A stretch of DNA of 34,386 bases from Alphaproteobacteria bacterium MarineAlpha5_Bin3 (GTDB lineage: Bacteria; Pseudomonadota; Alphaproteobacteria; HIMB59; GCA-002718135). The position numbers were made by a program, and so were the translations under genes. The notes under the pieces are model-generated. The model saw only the letters and a program-made list of their open reading frames with translations. It made no database searches and was not told the DNA's origin. Location: assembly GCA_002938255.1 (NCBI GenBank), contig PTLB01000003.1:1-34386 (forward strand), in the 5' to 3' direction. Of this stretch, positions 15,970 to 25,079 are shown piece after piece; position 1 is the first letter of the stretch; every line of letters begins with the position of its first letter.

Positions 15970-17291
15970 AAAACGGATGAAACAACTATATTTTTAAAGT
16001 GATTTCCTCTTTCTTCAAAATCTTTATACTGATCAAATGAGGTGCACGCTGGAGAAAAAAGTATAGTTAGTAATTCTTTTTTGATAGCGTTATCTAAAAA
16101 AATTTTTTTCAGAGCATCTTCCAATTTATCAAAAATTTCACAATCAATCGAACTTCCTAACTGTTGAAAAATAACATTAGCTGATTTGCCTATTAAATAT
16201 ATTTTATTTATTTTGTCTTTTTGGTTAATAAATGAGATAAAATTATCTTCTTTTGCTTGACCACCCAATATTAAGTTAACATTTTTGTAATTTTGTAAAG
16301 ATTTTAATGCTGCTTCTACATTAGTTGCTTTACTATTATTAATTATACACATTTCCTTATTATTTATAATCTCTTCCATCCTATGAGGAAGTCCAATAAA
16401 ATTAGAAACACATTTAACAAATTTATTCGTATTCAATTTTAAAATTTTTACTACTGCATAAGCTGCTAATATATTTTGCTTATTAAATGAACTGGATAAG
16501 GATGAAGAAATTTCAGGAATTGGCAGTACTTCACTCTTGTAAAAAAATTTATCTATTATATGTCCATCTTTAAAAAATATACCTTCTTCAATAGGATCGA
16601 TTGAAATAGGAATCATTTTATTTTGTTTATTTTTCCTAAATATTTTTGAACATATTTCGTTATCAACAGAAATAATGTTAAATGAATTTTGATTAGAGCT
16701 TATTATCTTTTCCTTTTGACTTACATAGTCTTCATAATTATCATATCTATCAAGATGATCCGGTGATATATTTAATAGTATAGATATAAAAGGACTAAAA
16801 CTGGGGGCTGACTCAAGTTGAAAAGAACTAAGTTCGATAATATGGTATAATTCATCAATTTTTAAATTCTTAAATTCCATTAACGGTAATCCTATATTAC
16901 CTCCTACAAAATTTTTAATTTTACATAATTGTAAAATATCTCCAATTAATTTTGTGGTAGTGGATTTTCCATTTGTACCAGTAACAGCTATTATCTTTTC
17001 ACAATTTATTAACCTAGAATATAATTCCAAATCACGGAAAAGTTTAATATTATTTTTTTTTAATATATCTATTTTTTTATCTTGTAGAGAAATACCTGGT
17101 GTAATAAAAGCTTCATCAACTAATTTTGCATCTAAATGATTTGGTTTGATAAAATTGGTTTTAAAATTAGTTTTAATTAATTTTTCTCTAATAGTTTCAT
17201 CATCATCCCAACAATAATACTTTTCATTAATACTTTTTAAATAAGTAACTAAAGATAAACCGCTTTTATTTAATCCATAGATATACTTCAT
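15966..17291 (-). CDS. murD: UDP-N-acetylmuramoyl-L-alanine--D-glutamate ligase
   Basis: A 441-residue Mur ligase that adds D-Glu to the growing UDP-MurNAc peptide. The ATP loop VTGTNGKSTTT is at 103-113. ELSSFQLE and ISPDHLDRYDNYEDYVSQKEKI are the typical middle-domain motifs. HRMEEI opens the C-terminal domain and ILGGQAKEDNF and LLSPACTSFDQYKDFEERG-type residues (LFSPACTSFDQYKDFEERG) close it; that last block is diagnostic of MurD. Thirteen bases separate it from mraY. Confidence 0.95.
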   Translation of the reverse strand: MKYIYGLNKSGLSLVTYLKSINEKYYCWDDDETIREKLIKTNFKTNFIKPNHLDAKLVDEAFITPGISLQDKKIDILKKNNIKLFRDLELYSRLINCEKIIAVTGTNGKSTTTKLIGDILQLCKIKNFVGGNIGLPLMEFKNLKIDELYHIIELSSFQLESAPSFSPFISILLNISPDHLDRYDNYEDYVSQKEKIISSNQNSFNIISVDNEICSKIFRKNKQNKMIPISIDPIEEGIFFKDGHIIDKFFYKSEVLPIPEISSSLSSSFNKQNILAAYAVVKILKLNTNKFVKCVSNFIGLPHRMEEIINNKEMCIINNSKATNVEAALKSLQNYKNVNLILGGQAKEDNFISFINQKDKINKIYLIGKSANVIFQQLGSSIDCEIFDKLEDALKKIFLDNAIKKELLTILFSPACTSFDQYKDFEERGNHFKNIVVSSVL

Positions 17292-17304
17292 TAATGTTAA
17301 TTAT

Positions 17305-18393
17305 TTACCTTATTTTTAAAGTTGCTAATCCAATTAATGCTAAAACAATTGTAATAATCCAAAATCGAATTACTATTGTAGATTCCGCCCATCCTTTTTT
17401 TTCATAATGATGATGTAATGGTGCCATTCTAAAAACTCTTTTTCCTGTTAATTTAAAGCTAATTACTTGAACAATTACTGAAAGAGTTTCTAATACAAAT
17501 AAACCTCCTATAATTGCTAATACAATCTCATGTTTTACTATTATTGCTATTGAGCCTAATGCACTTCCCAGAGCTAAAGAACCAGTATCCCCCATAAAAA
17601 CCTTTGCTGGAGGTGCATTAAACCATAAAAATCCTAGTGAAGACCCAATTAATGCTCCGCAAAATACAGTTAATTCTCCACTATTTTCAATGTAGGTTAT
17701 TTGTAAATAATCTGAAAAAATAACATTGCCAGTAACATAGGCAATAAAAGCGAAGGCCATAGCAACTACCATTATAGGAACAATTGCAAGACCATCTAAT
17801 CCATCAGTTAGGTTAACAGCATTAGCGGAGCCTGCAATAATAAATATTCCAATTACATAATAATAAATACCAAAATCTATAATTAAATTTTTAAAAAAAG
17901 GGAAATTAAGAATGCCTACAATATTATTTGAAAAAGAAATTTGAATAAAATAAATTATAATTAAACTAAATATTAACTGCAAAGATATCTTAGTCGTCGC
18001 TTTTATGCCTTTGTTATTATTAAATTTGATTTTAATATAATCATCAATAAAACCTATTGAACCAAAAAGTAATGAAGTTAAAAAACAAATCCAAATAAAT
18101 TTATTTGCTAAATCTGCCCAAAGAAAAAGTGAGAAGGTCATGCTCATTAAAATCATAATTCCACCCATTGTTGGAGTGCCTGCTTTTTTAATTATATGAT
18201 TTACTGGGCCATCGGAACGTATAGGTTGTCCAATAGGTTGAAATGATGATAATTTTTTAATTATTATTTCTCCAAATATTAAAGAGAAAAAAAGTGAAGT
18301 TAAAATTGCTGCTCCTGTTCGAAAAGTAATATAATTAAATAAATTTAAATAAGAAAAAGTATTTACATATTCTTGAGATAAAAAATTAAACAA
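17305..18393 (-). CDS. mraY: Phospho-N-acetylmuramoyl-pentapeptide transferase
   Basis: A 362-residue integral membrane enzyme that moves phospho-MurNAc-pentapeptide to undecaprenyl phosphate to make lipid I. About ten membrane segments are present. The conserved Asp pair is Asp117-Asp118 in FIDDYIK, and the third catalytic Asp is in [11 protein letters not shown] (Asp269). [10 protein letters not shown] (194-203) and [14 protein letters not shown] near the C-terminus are family signatures. The start codon directly abuts the murF stop with no gap. Confidence 0.96.
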   Translation of the reverse strand: MFNFLSQEYVNTFSYLNLFNYITFRTGAAILTSLFFSLIFGEIIIKKLSSFQPIGQPIRSDGPVNHIIKKAGTPTMGGIMILMSMTFSLFLWADLANKFIWICFLTSLLFGSIGFIDDYIKIKFNNNKGIKATTKISLQLIFSLIIIYFIQISFSNNIVGILNFPFFKNLIIDFGIYYYVIGIFIIAGSANAVNLTDGLDGLAIVPIMVVAMAFAFIAYVTGNVIFSDYLQITYIENSGELTVFCGALIGSSLGFLWFNAPPAKVFMGDTGSLALGSALGSIAIIVKHEIVLAIIGGLFVLETLSVIVQVISFKLTGKRVFRMAPLHHHYEKKGWAESTIVIRFWIITIVLALIGLATLKIR

Positions 18394-19788
18394 TTAATTC
18401 TCTCCTTTTTTTAATAAGATTTTGCTAATTTTATTTGTTAATGAAGAATTTGAACCTTTAATTAACAATATATCATTATTATTTAAAGTATTCTTGAGAT
18501 ATTTTATAATCAATTTTTCATTTAAAATTAATTCTATCTTTAAATCTTTTTTTGATAATTTATTTAAAGCTGATTTCATTAATTCGCCACATACAATAAC
18601 ATTATTGAGATCAAGAGTAATTATGTATTCAAGAATTTCAAGATGAAAGCCAAGTGCCCCTTCTCCTAATTCTTTCATGTCTCCTAAAATCAGTATCTTT
18701 TTTTGATTTTTCATAGTTTTGATATTGCTGAATTCATCAATACACATTCTCATTGTAGAAGGACTAGCGTTATATGTTTCATCAATAAAATTTATTATTT
18801 TATTATTAATAAATATTTTTCTTTCTAAACCTCTTCCCTCTACCAATTCGACATTTTTTGTTGAAGAGATGAAAGTTGTGATATCAAGTTTATTGTAAAC
18901 AAAAATTATTAAACTTATTAAAATATTATTTATTCTACTTAATTGGTTTTTATTTATCTCGAATTTATAGGTGGTAGTATTATTATAAATTAATACCTCG
19001 AAAGTTTTATCATCAATTTTTTTTATTTTTTCTATTCTATAATTTTGATTATTAATTTTGCCAAAAGTGATTATATTGGAAATATTTTCTTTTAATGCCA
19101 AATCCGAAATATATGTTTCGTCAGTATTATTTTGAGATAAAATAAGTAATTCTATATTAGGATTATATTCAGGGTTAAAAATATCTGATTTTTCAATAGC
19201 AATATTTCTAGTATTTTTAAAATTTTCTAAATGAGTAGGTAAAATATTTGTAATAATTGCCTGGGAAGGCATAATAATAGATGTTAAATTCTTAATTTCT
19301 TCAAAATTATTTGTCCCAATTTCAAATATAGCAAAACTAGAAGATAAATTAATGTTTATTAGCGAAATAAGTACTCCAAGATAATTATTATAACTTTTAA
19401 TAGAGACAGATACTGTTGATGTTTGTGAAATGAAATATTTTAAATTTTCCTTAAGTGTTGTTTTGCCAACACTGCCTGTTATTCCTATTACTTTTCCCTT
19501 AAATATATTTCTTTTTATTTTTGCAGTTGATAAAAGGAATGTCAAAATATCATCTACAACTAAAATTTTATTGAATATAAAATTGTCTTCTAATTTTCTA
19601 TCAGTAATAATGTATCTAGCACCCTTATTTATGGCGTCAGGAATATATTGATTACCATGTGTGTTGTTTCCCAATAGGGATATAAAAACATCATCTTTAA
19701 TAATTTCAAGACTACTGATCTTTGCCTTACCTTCATTATTCAATAAATACTCCGTAACTTTTTCAGATAAAGTATGTTTTATATTCAT
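18394..19788 (-). CDS. murF: UDP-MurNAc-tripeptide--D-Ala-D-Ala ligase
   Basis: A 464-residue Mur ligase that adds the D-Ala-D-Ala made by Ddl, completing the pentapeptide. The ATP loop GITGSVGKTTLKENL (102-116) is present. FEIGTNNFEEIKNL and ITNILPTHLENF are the MurF middle-domain motifs (MGxxxxGEI and H-x-E region, somewhat diverged here). FIDETYNASPSTMR and ILGDMKELGEGA are the C-terminal signatures. Position between murE and mraY is standard. It overlaps murE by 4 bases. Confidence 0.94.
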   Translation of the reverse strand: MNIKHTLSEKVTEYLLNNEGKAKISSLEIIKDDVFISLLGNNTHGNQYIPDAINKGARYIITDRKLEDNFIFNKILVVDDILTFLLSTAKIKRNIFKGKVIGITGSVGKTTLKENLKYFISQTSTVSVSIKSYNNYLGVLISLININLSSSFAIFEIGTNNFEEIKNLTSIIMPSQAIITNILPTHLENFKNTRNIAIEKSDIFNPEYNPNIELLILSQNNTDETYISDLALKENISNIITFGKINNQNYRIEKIKKIDDKTFEVLIYNNTTTYKFEINKNQLSRINNILISLIIFVYNKLDITTFISSTKNVELVEGRGLERKIFINNKIINFIDETYNASPSTMRMCIDEFSNIKTMKNQKKILILGDMKELGEGALGFHLEILEYIITLDLNNVIVCGELMKSALNKLSKKDLKIELILNEKLIIKYLKNTLNNNDILLIKGSNSSLTNKISKILLKKGEN

Positions 19789-21218
19789 ATTTTTTTCATT
19801 ATAAAATATTTAGCTACCTGAACATCATCAAAAAACCTTATTTGATTTTTTCGTACTTGGTTTTTTTCATGACCTTTGCCAGCAATTATAAGAATTTCAT
19901 TTTTTTGAAGATCATTTATTGATTCTTCAATAGCTTTTTTTCTATCTGGTATTTCAATTGCTCTTTTACATTTAGATAAAATAGCTTTACGTATTTTTTT
20001 TGGATCTTCATTTCGTGGATTGTCATCAGTTATATAAACTTTGCTTGCATATCTATTGGCAATAGATCCCATTAATAATCTTTTGCCTTCATCTCTCTCA
20101 CCTCCACAACCAAACACAACATTAGGCTTAGATTTCAAAAAAGTCTTGCTAATCAGAGCATTTTTTAAAGCATCAGGAGTATGAGCGTAGTCTACATAAA
20201 TTATCGAATTATTTTTTAGTTTTCCAACTTCCTCTAATCTTCCTTTGGGTTTAATAATTTTAGGTAAAACTTTTATAATATCCTTAATATATATGTTTAA
20301 ACTTAAGCAACAACAAATTGCACAAGCAATATTCTCTAGCTCTATTGGAGAGTAATTTAACAAACTAATTAAATATTTTTTAGAAAAAATTTTTATTTCA
20401 ATTTTATTTTTTATATAAATGATGTTTACATCACTGTTTTTTTTTCCGTAACTAATAACTTGATTTTTTTTGATTAATTTGTTTTTTAAAGTTTGGGCGC
20501 CTTTAATATTGTCATTAATAATTGCAATTCCATTTTTTTTGAGTTCGTGCGTAAACAATCTTAATTTTGACTTTTTATAATTTTCAAACGTTTTATGATA
20601 ATCTAAATGGTCATGACTAATATTAGTAATTGCTGCTATATCAATTGGAAAATTTTTTATACGATTTTGTGCTAAAGAATGACTAGATACTTCAAAAGCA
20701 AAATTATACAAATTTTTTTTTTTTTTTAAAAAGGCACTTTGGTATAATATTTCTAATTCAGGTGTAGTAAGACTAGAATTTAAAATTTTTTTTCCATTTT
20801 TGTAATATCCAAGAGTACCATATGTTTTTATGAATTCATTATTAAGCTCACATATTTGTGAAATGAACCACACAACAGAAGTTTTTCCATTAGTACCAGT
20901 TACAGCAACAGAATTTAAAGGATGTTTGGGAAACAATTTACAAAGTAAATGTTTTTTATTTTTATTGATATTCTTAACAATATACTGAGGAATTAAAAAA
21001 TTTTTATAGTATTTAGTAGTAATAAGTGCAACTGCACCTTTTGTTATAGATTCTCTAATATATTCTTGCTTAATTTTTTTTTTTGCATCAATAATATATA
21101 TTGATTGATTTTTAACCGCTTTTGAATTTGAATAAATACTCTGAAAGAGAATATTTGTTTTCTTAATATTGTATTTTTTTTTGCATTCTATGTACTTTGG
21201 TAAATCATTAAGTAACAT
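19785..21218 (-). CDS. murE: UDP-MurNAc-L-Ala-D-Glu--meso-DAP ligase
   Basis: A 477-residue Mur ligase adding the third peptide residue. The ATP loop VTGTNGKTSVVW starts at residue 107. EVSSHSLAQNRI and TNISHDHLDYHKTFENYKKSK are the usual central motifs. DDNPRNEDP contains the DNPR motif that recognises meso-diaminopimelate, so the stem peptide is expected to be DAP-type. FGCGGERDEGKR and the end IIAGKGHEKNQV complete the family pattern. The start overlaps ftsI by 11 bases. Confidence 0.95.
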   Translation of the reverse strand: MLLNDLPKYIECKKKYNIKKTNILFQSIYSNSKAVKNQSIYIIDAKKKIKQEYIRESITKGAVALITTKYYKNFLIPQYIVKNINKNKKHLLCKLFPKHPLNSVAVTGTNGKTSVVWFISQICELNNEFIKTYGTLGYYKNGKKILNSSLTTPELEILYQSAFLKKKKNLYNFAFEVSSHSLAQNRIKNFPIDIAAITNISHDHLDYHKTFENYKKSKLRLFTHELKKNGIAIINDNIKGAQTLKNKLIKKNQVISYGKKNSDVNIIYIKNKIEIKIFSKKYLISLLNYSPIELENIACAICCCLSLNIYIKDIIKVLPKIIKPKGRLEEVGKLKNNSIIYVDYAHTPDALKNALISKTFLKSKPNVVFGCGGERDEGKRLLMGSIANRYASKVYITDDNPRNEDPKKIRKAILSKCKRAIEIPDRKKAIEESINDLQKNEILIIAGKGHEKNQVRKNQIRFFDDVQVAKYFIMKKI

Positions 21219-22848
21219 AATATCTATGATAATTTATTCTTATGGCAGCATTAAGAATTTCTAAAGCAGGAAGCCTAGGTATTTTAAGTATTTCTATCAT
21301 TCTTAATATAATATTTTTTACAAGAGGAGCGTTTACAGCAGCTCCGGTAATATTATAATTTTCCTCTTTGATTTTTTTAGGATTTTCAACAATTGTCAAA
21401 ACTAAATATTGAGGTTTTGATATAGGAAATATACCTATAAATGATGTCAGGTTTGCATCTTTTTGATATTGTCCAAGATTGTTAATTAATTCAGCAGTAC
21501 CGGTTTTGCCACCTATTTCATAACCTTCAATTCTCACTCTAGGCCCAGTGTATTTTGTCTCTGTTACAACTGCCCTTAATAATTCTAATATATATTCTGA
21601 TGTTTCTTTTTTAACTAACGCTTCTGAACTAATATTGTTAGCCCCTAATAATATTGTTGGTATAACTCTCCTTCCTTCATTCAAAATTGATGCATAAGCA
21701 GTTGCAATATGAAGAGGAGTAACAGCAAAACCATGACCAAAACCTATTGTCATAGTCTCTAATTCACCCCAATTATTTTTATTTCCAAGAGGCTGCGCTG
21801 CTTCTTTTATCTGAATGTTTATTTTTTCAAAAAAACCCATTTTTCTAAAAAATTCTATTTGTTTTTTTTTACCAATTTTATGAGCAATTTTAGCAGCTCC
21901 AATATTTGATGATTGTACAACAATATCTTTTACACTTAATGATCCAACAAATGGGTGATAATCACGTATTGAATTGATAGGTTTAGAAACATCAAACATC
22001 ATTTCTTTGTTAATTATATTTTCATCAATTCCCAATGCAACAATAATTGGCTTAAAAGTTGATCCCATTTCATAATTAGCTTGCAAGGCTCTATTAAATC
22101 GACCTTCCATACTTGATAAATTAATTCTATTAGGATTAAAATCAGGAAAGTTATTTAAAGAAATTATTTCTCCATTTTTTATATCAATTAATAAGGATAC
22201 CCCTGAATCTGCTGAAAATTTTTCAATAGTGCTTTCCAATTCTTCTTGAACTGCATTTTGTAAATTAATATCTATTGTCAAAAAAATATTTTCTCCTTTA
22301 TTTAATATGTCATCTAAACCTCTTTCAATTCCAGCCTGCCCTTTATTATCTATATCAACATAACCGAGAACATGTGCACCAATATTTTGAAAAGGGTATA
22401 TTCTTTTAGTCTCCAATAGAGTGCGTAAATGAATTTCACCAAGTTCAATAATTTTTTGATGCTCTTTTGGGGATATGTTTCTTTTTAACCAAACAAATTT
22501 TTTTTGTGATAACAATTTTTTTTCTATTACTTCTTTATCTAAAAAAAGAATTGCTGACAATTGATTAGATAAATCAGACTTATTATTTATTTTTAATGGA
22601 TTTGCTGCAAGTGAATAGTTATGTATATTTGTAGCTAATAACTGACCATTTCTATCGTAAATTTTTCCTCTTTCAATATTTGCTTTAATATTGGTAATCT
22701 CTTTTACATTATTTTCAAATACCATGACATCAGCTATTCGAAATATTGCTACAAAATAAAAACCAAGAAAAACAATAATAGAAAAAAAAACTCTTTTATG
22801 AAATTTTTTTAAATCATCACTATCAAATATAAGAAATTTTTTAGACAT
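21208..22848 (-). CDS. ftsI: Septal peptidoglycan transpeptidase FtsI (PBP3)
   Basis: A 546-residue class B penicillin-binding protein that crosslinks septal wall with FtsW. One N-terminal membrane segment (about 20-39) anchors the protein. A pedestal domain begins with ANIERGKIYDRNGQLLA. The transpeptidase motifs are the active-site Ser263 in STFK, SSN at 313-315, and KTG at 448-450. The length is near that of E. coli FtsI (588). Fourteen bases separate it from ftsL. Confidence 0.95.
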   Translation of the reverse strand: MSKKFLIFDSDDLKKFHKRVFFSIIVFLGFYFVAIFRIADVMVFENNVKEITNIKANIERGKIYDRNGQLLATNIHNYSLAANPLKINNKSDLSNQLSAILFLDKEVIEKKLLSQKKFVWLKRNISPKEHQKIIELGEIHLRTLLETKRIYPFQNIGAHVLGYVDIDNKGQAGIERGLDDILNKGENIFLTIDINLQNAVQEELESTIEKFSADSGVSLLIDIKNGEIISLNNFPDFNPNRINLSSMEGRFNRALQANYEMGSTFKPIIVALGIDENIINKEMMFDVSKPINSIRDYHPFVGSLSVKDIVVQSSNIGAAKIAHKIGKKKQIEFFRKMGFFEKINIQIKEAAQPLGNKNNWGELETMTIGFGHGFAVTPLHIATAYASILNEGRRVIPTILLGANNISSEALVKKETSEYILELLRAVVTETKYTGPRVRIEGYEIGGKTGTAELINNLGQYQKDANLTSFIGIFPISKPQYLVLTIVENPKKIKEENYNITGAAVNAPLVKNIILRMIEILKIPRLPALEILNAAIRINYHRYYVT

Positions 22849-22862
22849 TAATTTCCTAAAAT

Positions 22863-23180
22863 TTATTGCGTACCCACAGTATAAATATTTTTAAAATTAT
22901 TTTTCTGAATATCAACAAAGCTTAATCTCTTATTGGAAAATGATTCAAATTGTTCACCATCAAAATATACTTTGTGTAGTTTTTTAAGATATCCATAATT
23001 ATGATATAAGCTAAACTCAATTTCATTAATTCTTATTTGTTCATTAATAAAATTGATTTTTTTTTCTAAAGTATAATTTTGTTTTTCAATTTCGCGAGAA
23101 ACATTTCCCAAATACAAAAGAAACAGAACTGATAGAATATTTAAAACTATCAGCGATGATATTGCACTAAAATATCGCAT
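22863..23180 (-). CDS. ftsL: Cell division protein FtsL
   Basis: A 105-residue bitopic protein with a short cytoplasmic tail, one membrane segment (about 5-24, rich in Leu, Ile and Val) and a periplasmic coiled-coil-like part (about 28-60, with EIEKQNYTLEKKINFINEQI). FtsL joins FtsQ and FtsB and activates FtsWI. Sequence conservation in this family is poor, so the call rests on topology, size and the place between rsmH and ftsI. Only one base lies between the rsmH stop and this start. Confidence 0.85.
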   Translation of the reverse strand: MRYFSAISSLIVLNILSVLFLLYLGNVSREIEKQNYTLEKKINFINEQIRINEIEFSLYHNYGYLKKLHKVYFDGEQFESFSNKRLSFVDIQKNNFKNIYTVGTQ

Positions 23181-23181
23181 T

Positions 23182-24126
23182 TCAATGTATCTTTTCTCCT
23201 ACCCGAAGCTTAGCTGAACGTGAGCGAGGATTATTTAATATTTCTCGCTCTGATGGTCTAATTGGTTTTTTGGTGATTATATTAAAGGTTATTGGACCTT
23301 CATCAACTAGCTCCGGATAGTGGCGGGAGGAACGCCATCGCTTACCACTATTGTGGTTGAAAAAATCTTTCACAATTCTATCTTCTAGACTTTGGAAAGA
23401 AACTATTATCAATCTACCTTTTGCACTTAATAAATTTATAGATTTGTTTAAGGCCAAGGATAGCTCATTTAATTCATCATTAACGTAAATTCGAAGTGCT
23501 TGAAAAGTTTTAGTCGCAGGATGAATTTTTGATTTATGAATTTGTTGAGTTGTAAATGATTGTTTTATTAATTTTGCTAATTCTTTGGTAGTCATAATAA
23601 ATTTAATTTTTCTTGATTTAACAATATTTTTTGCAATTCTTCTTGATAATCGCTCATCACCAAACTTATAAATAATATTAGCCAACTGTTCTTCAGGATA
23701 ACTGTTTATTATATCTGAAGCCTTAGTTGAGGAACTGCCCATTACCATATCAAGAGGACCATCATACTTGAATGAAAATCCCCGATCTCTGTTATCCAAT
23801 TGATTGGAAGATAAACCTAAGTCAAATATTATTACATCAAATTTAATTTTTTTGATTTGAGAATTATTAACAATTAATTGATCAATATTACCAAAACATC
23901 CATTAACTAAAGAAAAATTATTATATTTTTCATTTAAATCTCTAGCAAATATCTTGCTTATAGGATCTCTGTCTATTGCAACCAATTGTTTAACATCGAA
24001 TTTCTTTAATATTGCTCGTGAGTATCCTCCTCCTCCAAAAGTTGCATCAATAACGTTGATTTTCTTGTCATGAGGGATGTAAGATTGGACTTCTTCTAAC
24101 ATTACAGGGATATGATTATTTTTCAT
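23182..24126 (-). CDS. rsmH: 16S rRNA (cytosine1402-N4)-methyltransferase
   Basis: A 314-residue SAM methyltransferase (formerly MraW) that modifies C1402 in the decoding centre of 16S rRNA. HIPVMLEEV opens the protein. DATFGGGGYSRAIL (27-40) is the cofactor loop, and DLGLSSNQLDNRDRGFSF is the RsmH-specific segment. HPATKTFQALRIYVNDEL and SFQSLEDRIVKDFF are further signatures. The C-terminal end NNPRSRSAKLRVGEKI is the standard finish. It overlaps mraZ by 11 bases. Confidence 0.97.
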   Translation of the reverse strand: MKNNHIPVMLEEVQSYIPHDKKINVIDATFGGGGYSRAILKKFDVKQLVAIDRDPISKIFARDLNEKYNNFSLVNGCFGNIDQLIVNNSQIKKIKFDVIIFDLGLSSNQLDNRDRGFSFKYDGPLDMVMGSSSTKASDIINSYPEEQLANIIYKFGDERLSRRIAKNIVKSRKIKFIMTTKELAKLIKQSFTTQQIHKSKIHPATKTFQALRIYVNDELNELSLALNKSINLLSAKGRLIIVSFQSLEDRIVKDFFNHNSGKRWRSSRHYPELVDEGPITFNIITKKPIRPSEREILNNPRSRSAKLRVGEKIH

Positions 24127-24592
24127 ATGACCTTTGGATCGGAAAAATAATTGAACTTAAGGATTTCTTTTTCTTTATTAACCTAGCACGAGATTTTTTC
24201 TGTCTCTCAATTGCTGCTTTTGGTTCCCAAATTTGAAAATAATGACCTTGCCCAACGAATGTAACTTCTGAAGTTATATTGGAATGTTTTTTTAAATAAT
24301 CTGGAATTAAAAAACGTCCTTCCTTATCAATGTTGGTAGGTATAATTTCTGAAAGAATAGATCTTGCAAAATCATCTTGATCCTCAGAAAAAAAATCTAA
24401 TTTATTGATTCGATCTGCAATATCTTTAATTCTGTCACCACTGCAACCCTCAATAGAGTTGTGCTTTAATGACTTGTACAATATGATTTCATTTTTACTA
24501 TTTTGAGGTAATGCATTTCTAAAAATTGATGGCAGAGAAACTCTCCCTTTTTTGTCAATCTTGTTTACAAATTGTGATACAAATAACTCCAT
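24116..24592 (-). CDS. mraZ: Transcriptional regulator MraZ
   Basis: A 158-residue DNA-binding protein with two SpoVT-AbrB-like domains that usually represses its own dcw operon. Both halves carry the DxxxR motif: DKKGR at 13-17 (DKKGRVSLP) and DKEGR at 89-93 (DKEGRFLIP). The C-terminal tail is highly basic (KKSRARLIKKKKS). It is first in the dcw cluster, as usual. Four TGGG boxes upstream (24623-24656) are its likely operator. Confidence 0.95.
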   Translation of the reverse strand: MELFVSQFVNKIDKKGRVSLPSIFRNALPQNSKNEIILYKSLKHNSIEGCSGDRIKDIADRINKLDFFSEDQDDFARSILSEIIPTNIDKEGRFLIPDYLKKHSNITSEVTFVGQGHYFQIWEPKAAIERQKKSRARLIKKKKSLSSIIFPIQRSYEK

Positions 24593-24622
24593 ATTTTTAA
24601 ACCATAGTGAAAAACAACTTTT

Positions 24623-24656
24623 TGGGTTAACATGGGATTATATGGGCGTCAATGGG
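24623..24656. promoter_or_regulatory. MraZ operator: four TGGG boxes at 10-base pitch
   Basis: TGGG occurs at 24623-24626, 24633-24636, 24643-24646 and 24653-24656 on the plus strand, each exactly one helical turn from the next. MraZ of E. coli is known to bind TGGGN boxes with five-base spacers before its own gene; the pitch here is the same. The boxes are 31-64 bases before the mraZ ATG. They read on the strand opposite to the gene. Confidence 0.8.
24637..24642 (-). promoter_or_regulatory. Candidate -10 of the dcw operon promoter
   Basis: A perfect TATAAT on the minus strand lies between the second and third TGGG boxes, so bound MraZ would block it. No good -35 lies 16-18 bases upstream. 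An alternative is TTGACG (24652-24647) as -35 with a weak -10 TAACCC (24629-24624). Either way the promoter is buried in the operator. Confidence 0.45.
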
Positions 24657-24700
24657 TATACTAGGTTAATTACAGAGTGTTCTATAAATGTTCACGATAT

Positions 24701-25043
24701 AGATGGTGCATAAGCCGGGTTCTGTAAATTTATAAAAAAAATTTGATGATCATTAATCTAGAGCAAGTGTCACCACTTGCTTCAAGCAGCCTACCCGAGT
24801 AACTTAACTGGAAATTAATTGTTACTCCTATTTGGCCTTGCTCCTAAAAGGGTTTTCACTGCCATAATTGTTACCAATTATGCGGTGAGCTCTTACCTCA
24901 CCTTTTCACCCTTACCTTCAAAAAGGCGGTATGTTTTCTGTTGCACTTTCCCTAAGCTTGCACTTGCCAGGTATTACCTGGTTTTATTTTCCAGCGGAGC
25001 CCGGACTTTCCTCTTGATTGCTCAAGCGATCATCGCACCATCT
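24701..25043 (-). ncRNA. rnpB: RNase P RNA
   Basis: The catalytic RNA of RNase P, which trims the 5' leader of tRNA precursors; about 343 nt and type A in layout. The ends pair perfectly as helix P1 (AGATGGTGC at 25043-25035 with GCACCATCT at 24709-24701). The universal 5' core AGAGGAAAGTCCGGGCTCC is at 25014-24996. Its P4 partner in ACAGAACCCGGCTTA is at 24725-24711. GTGCAACAGAAAACATACCGCC lies in the conserved middle region, and the AGGGTGAAAAGGTGAGGTAAGAGCTCACC region (about 24912-24884) is the helix P11-P12 part. rnpB directly before mraZ is an order seen in alphaproteobacteria. No hairpin terminator follows, so the 3' end is probably made by processing. Confidence 0.97.
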
Positions 25044-25050
25044 TAATAAG

Positions 25051-25079
25051 AAAATAATGGAAAAAAACTAAATGGTCAA
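25051..25079 (-). promoter_or_regulatory. Predicted rnpB promoter
   Basis: On the minus strand TTGACC (25079-25074) and TATTTT (25056-25051) are 17 bases apart. Seven further bases lead to the A at 25043 that begins helix P1 of RNase P RNA. The -35 lies inside the last codons of the amidase gene. Confidence 0.65.
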
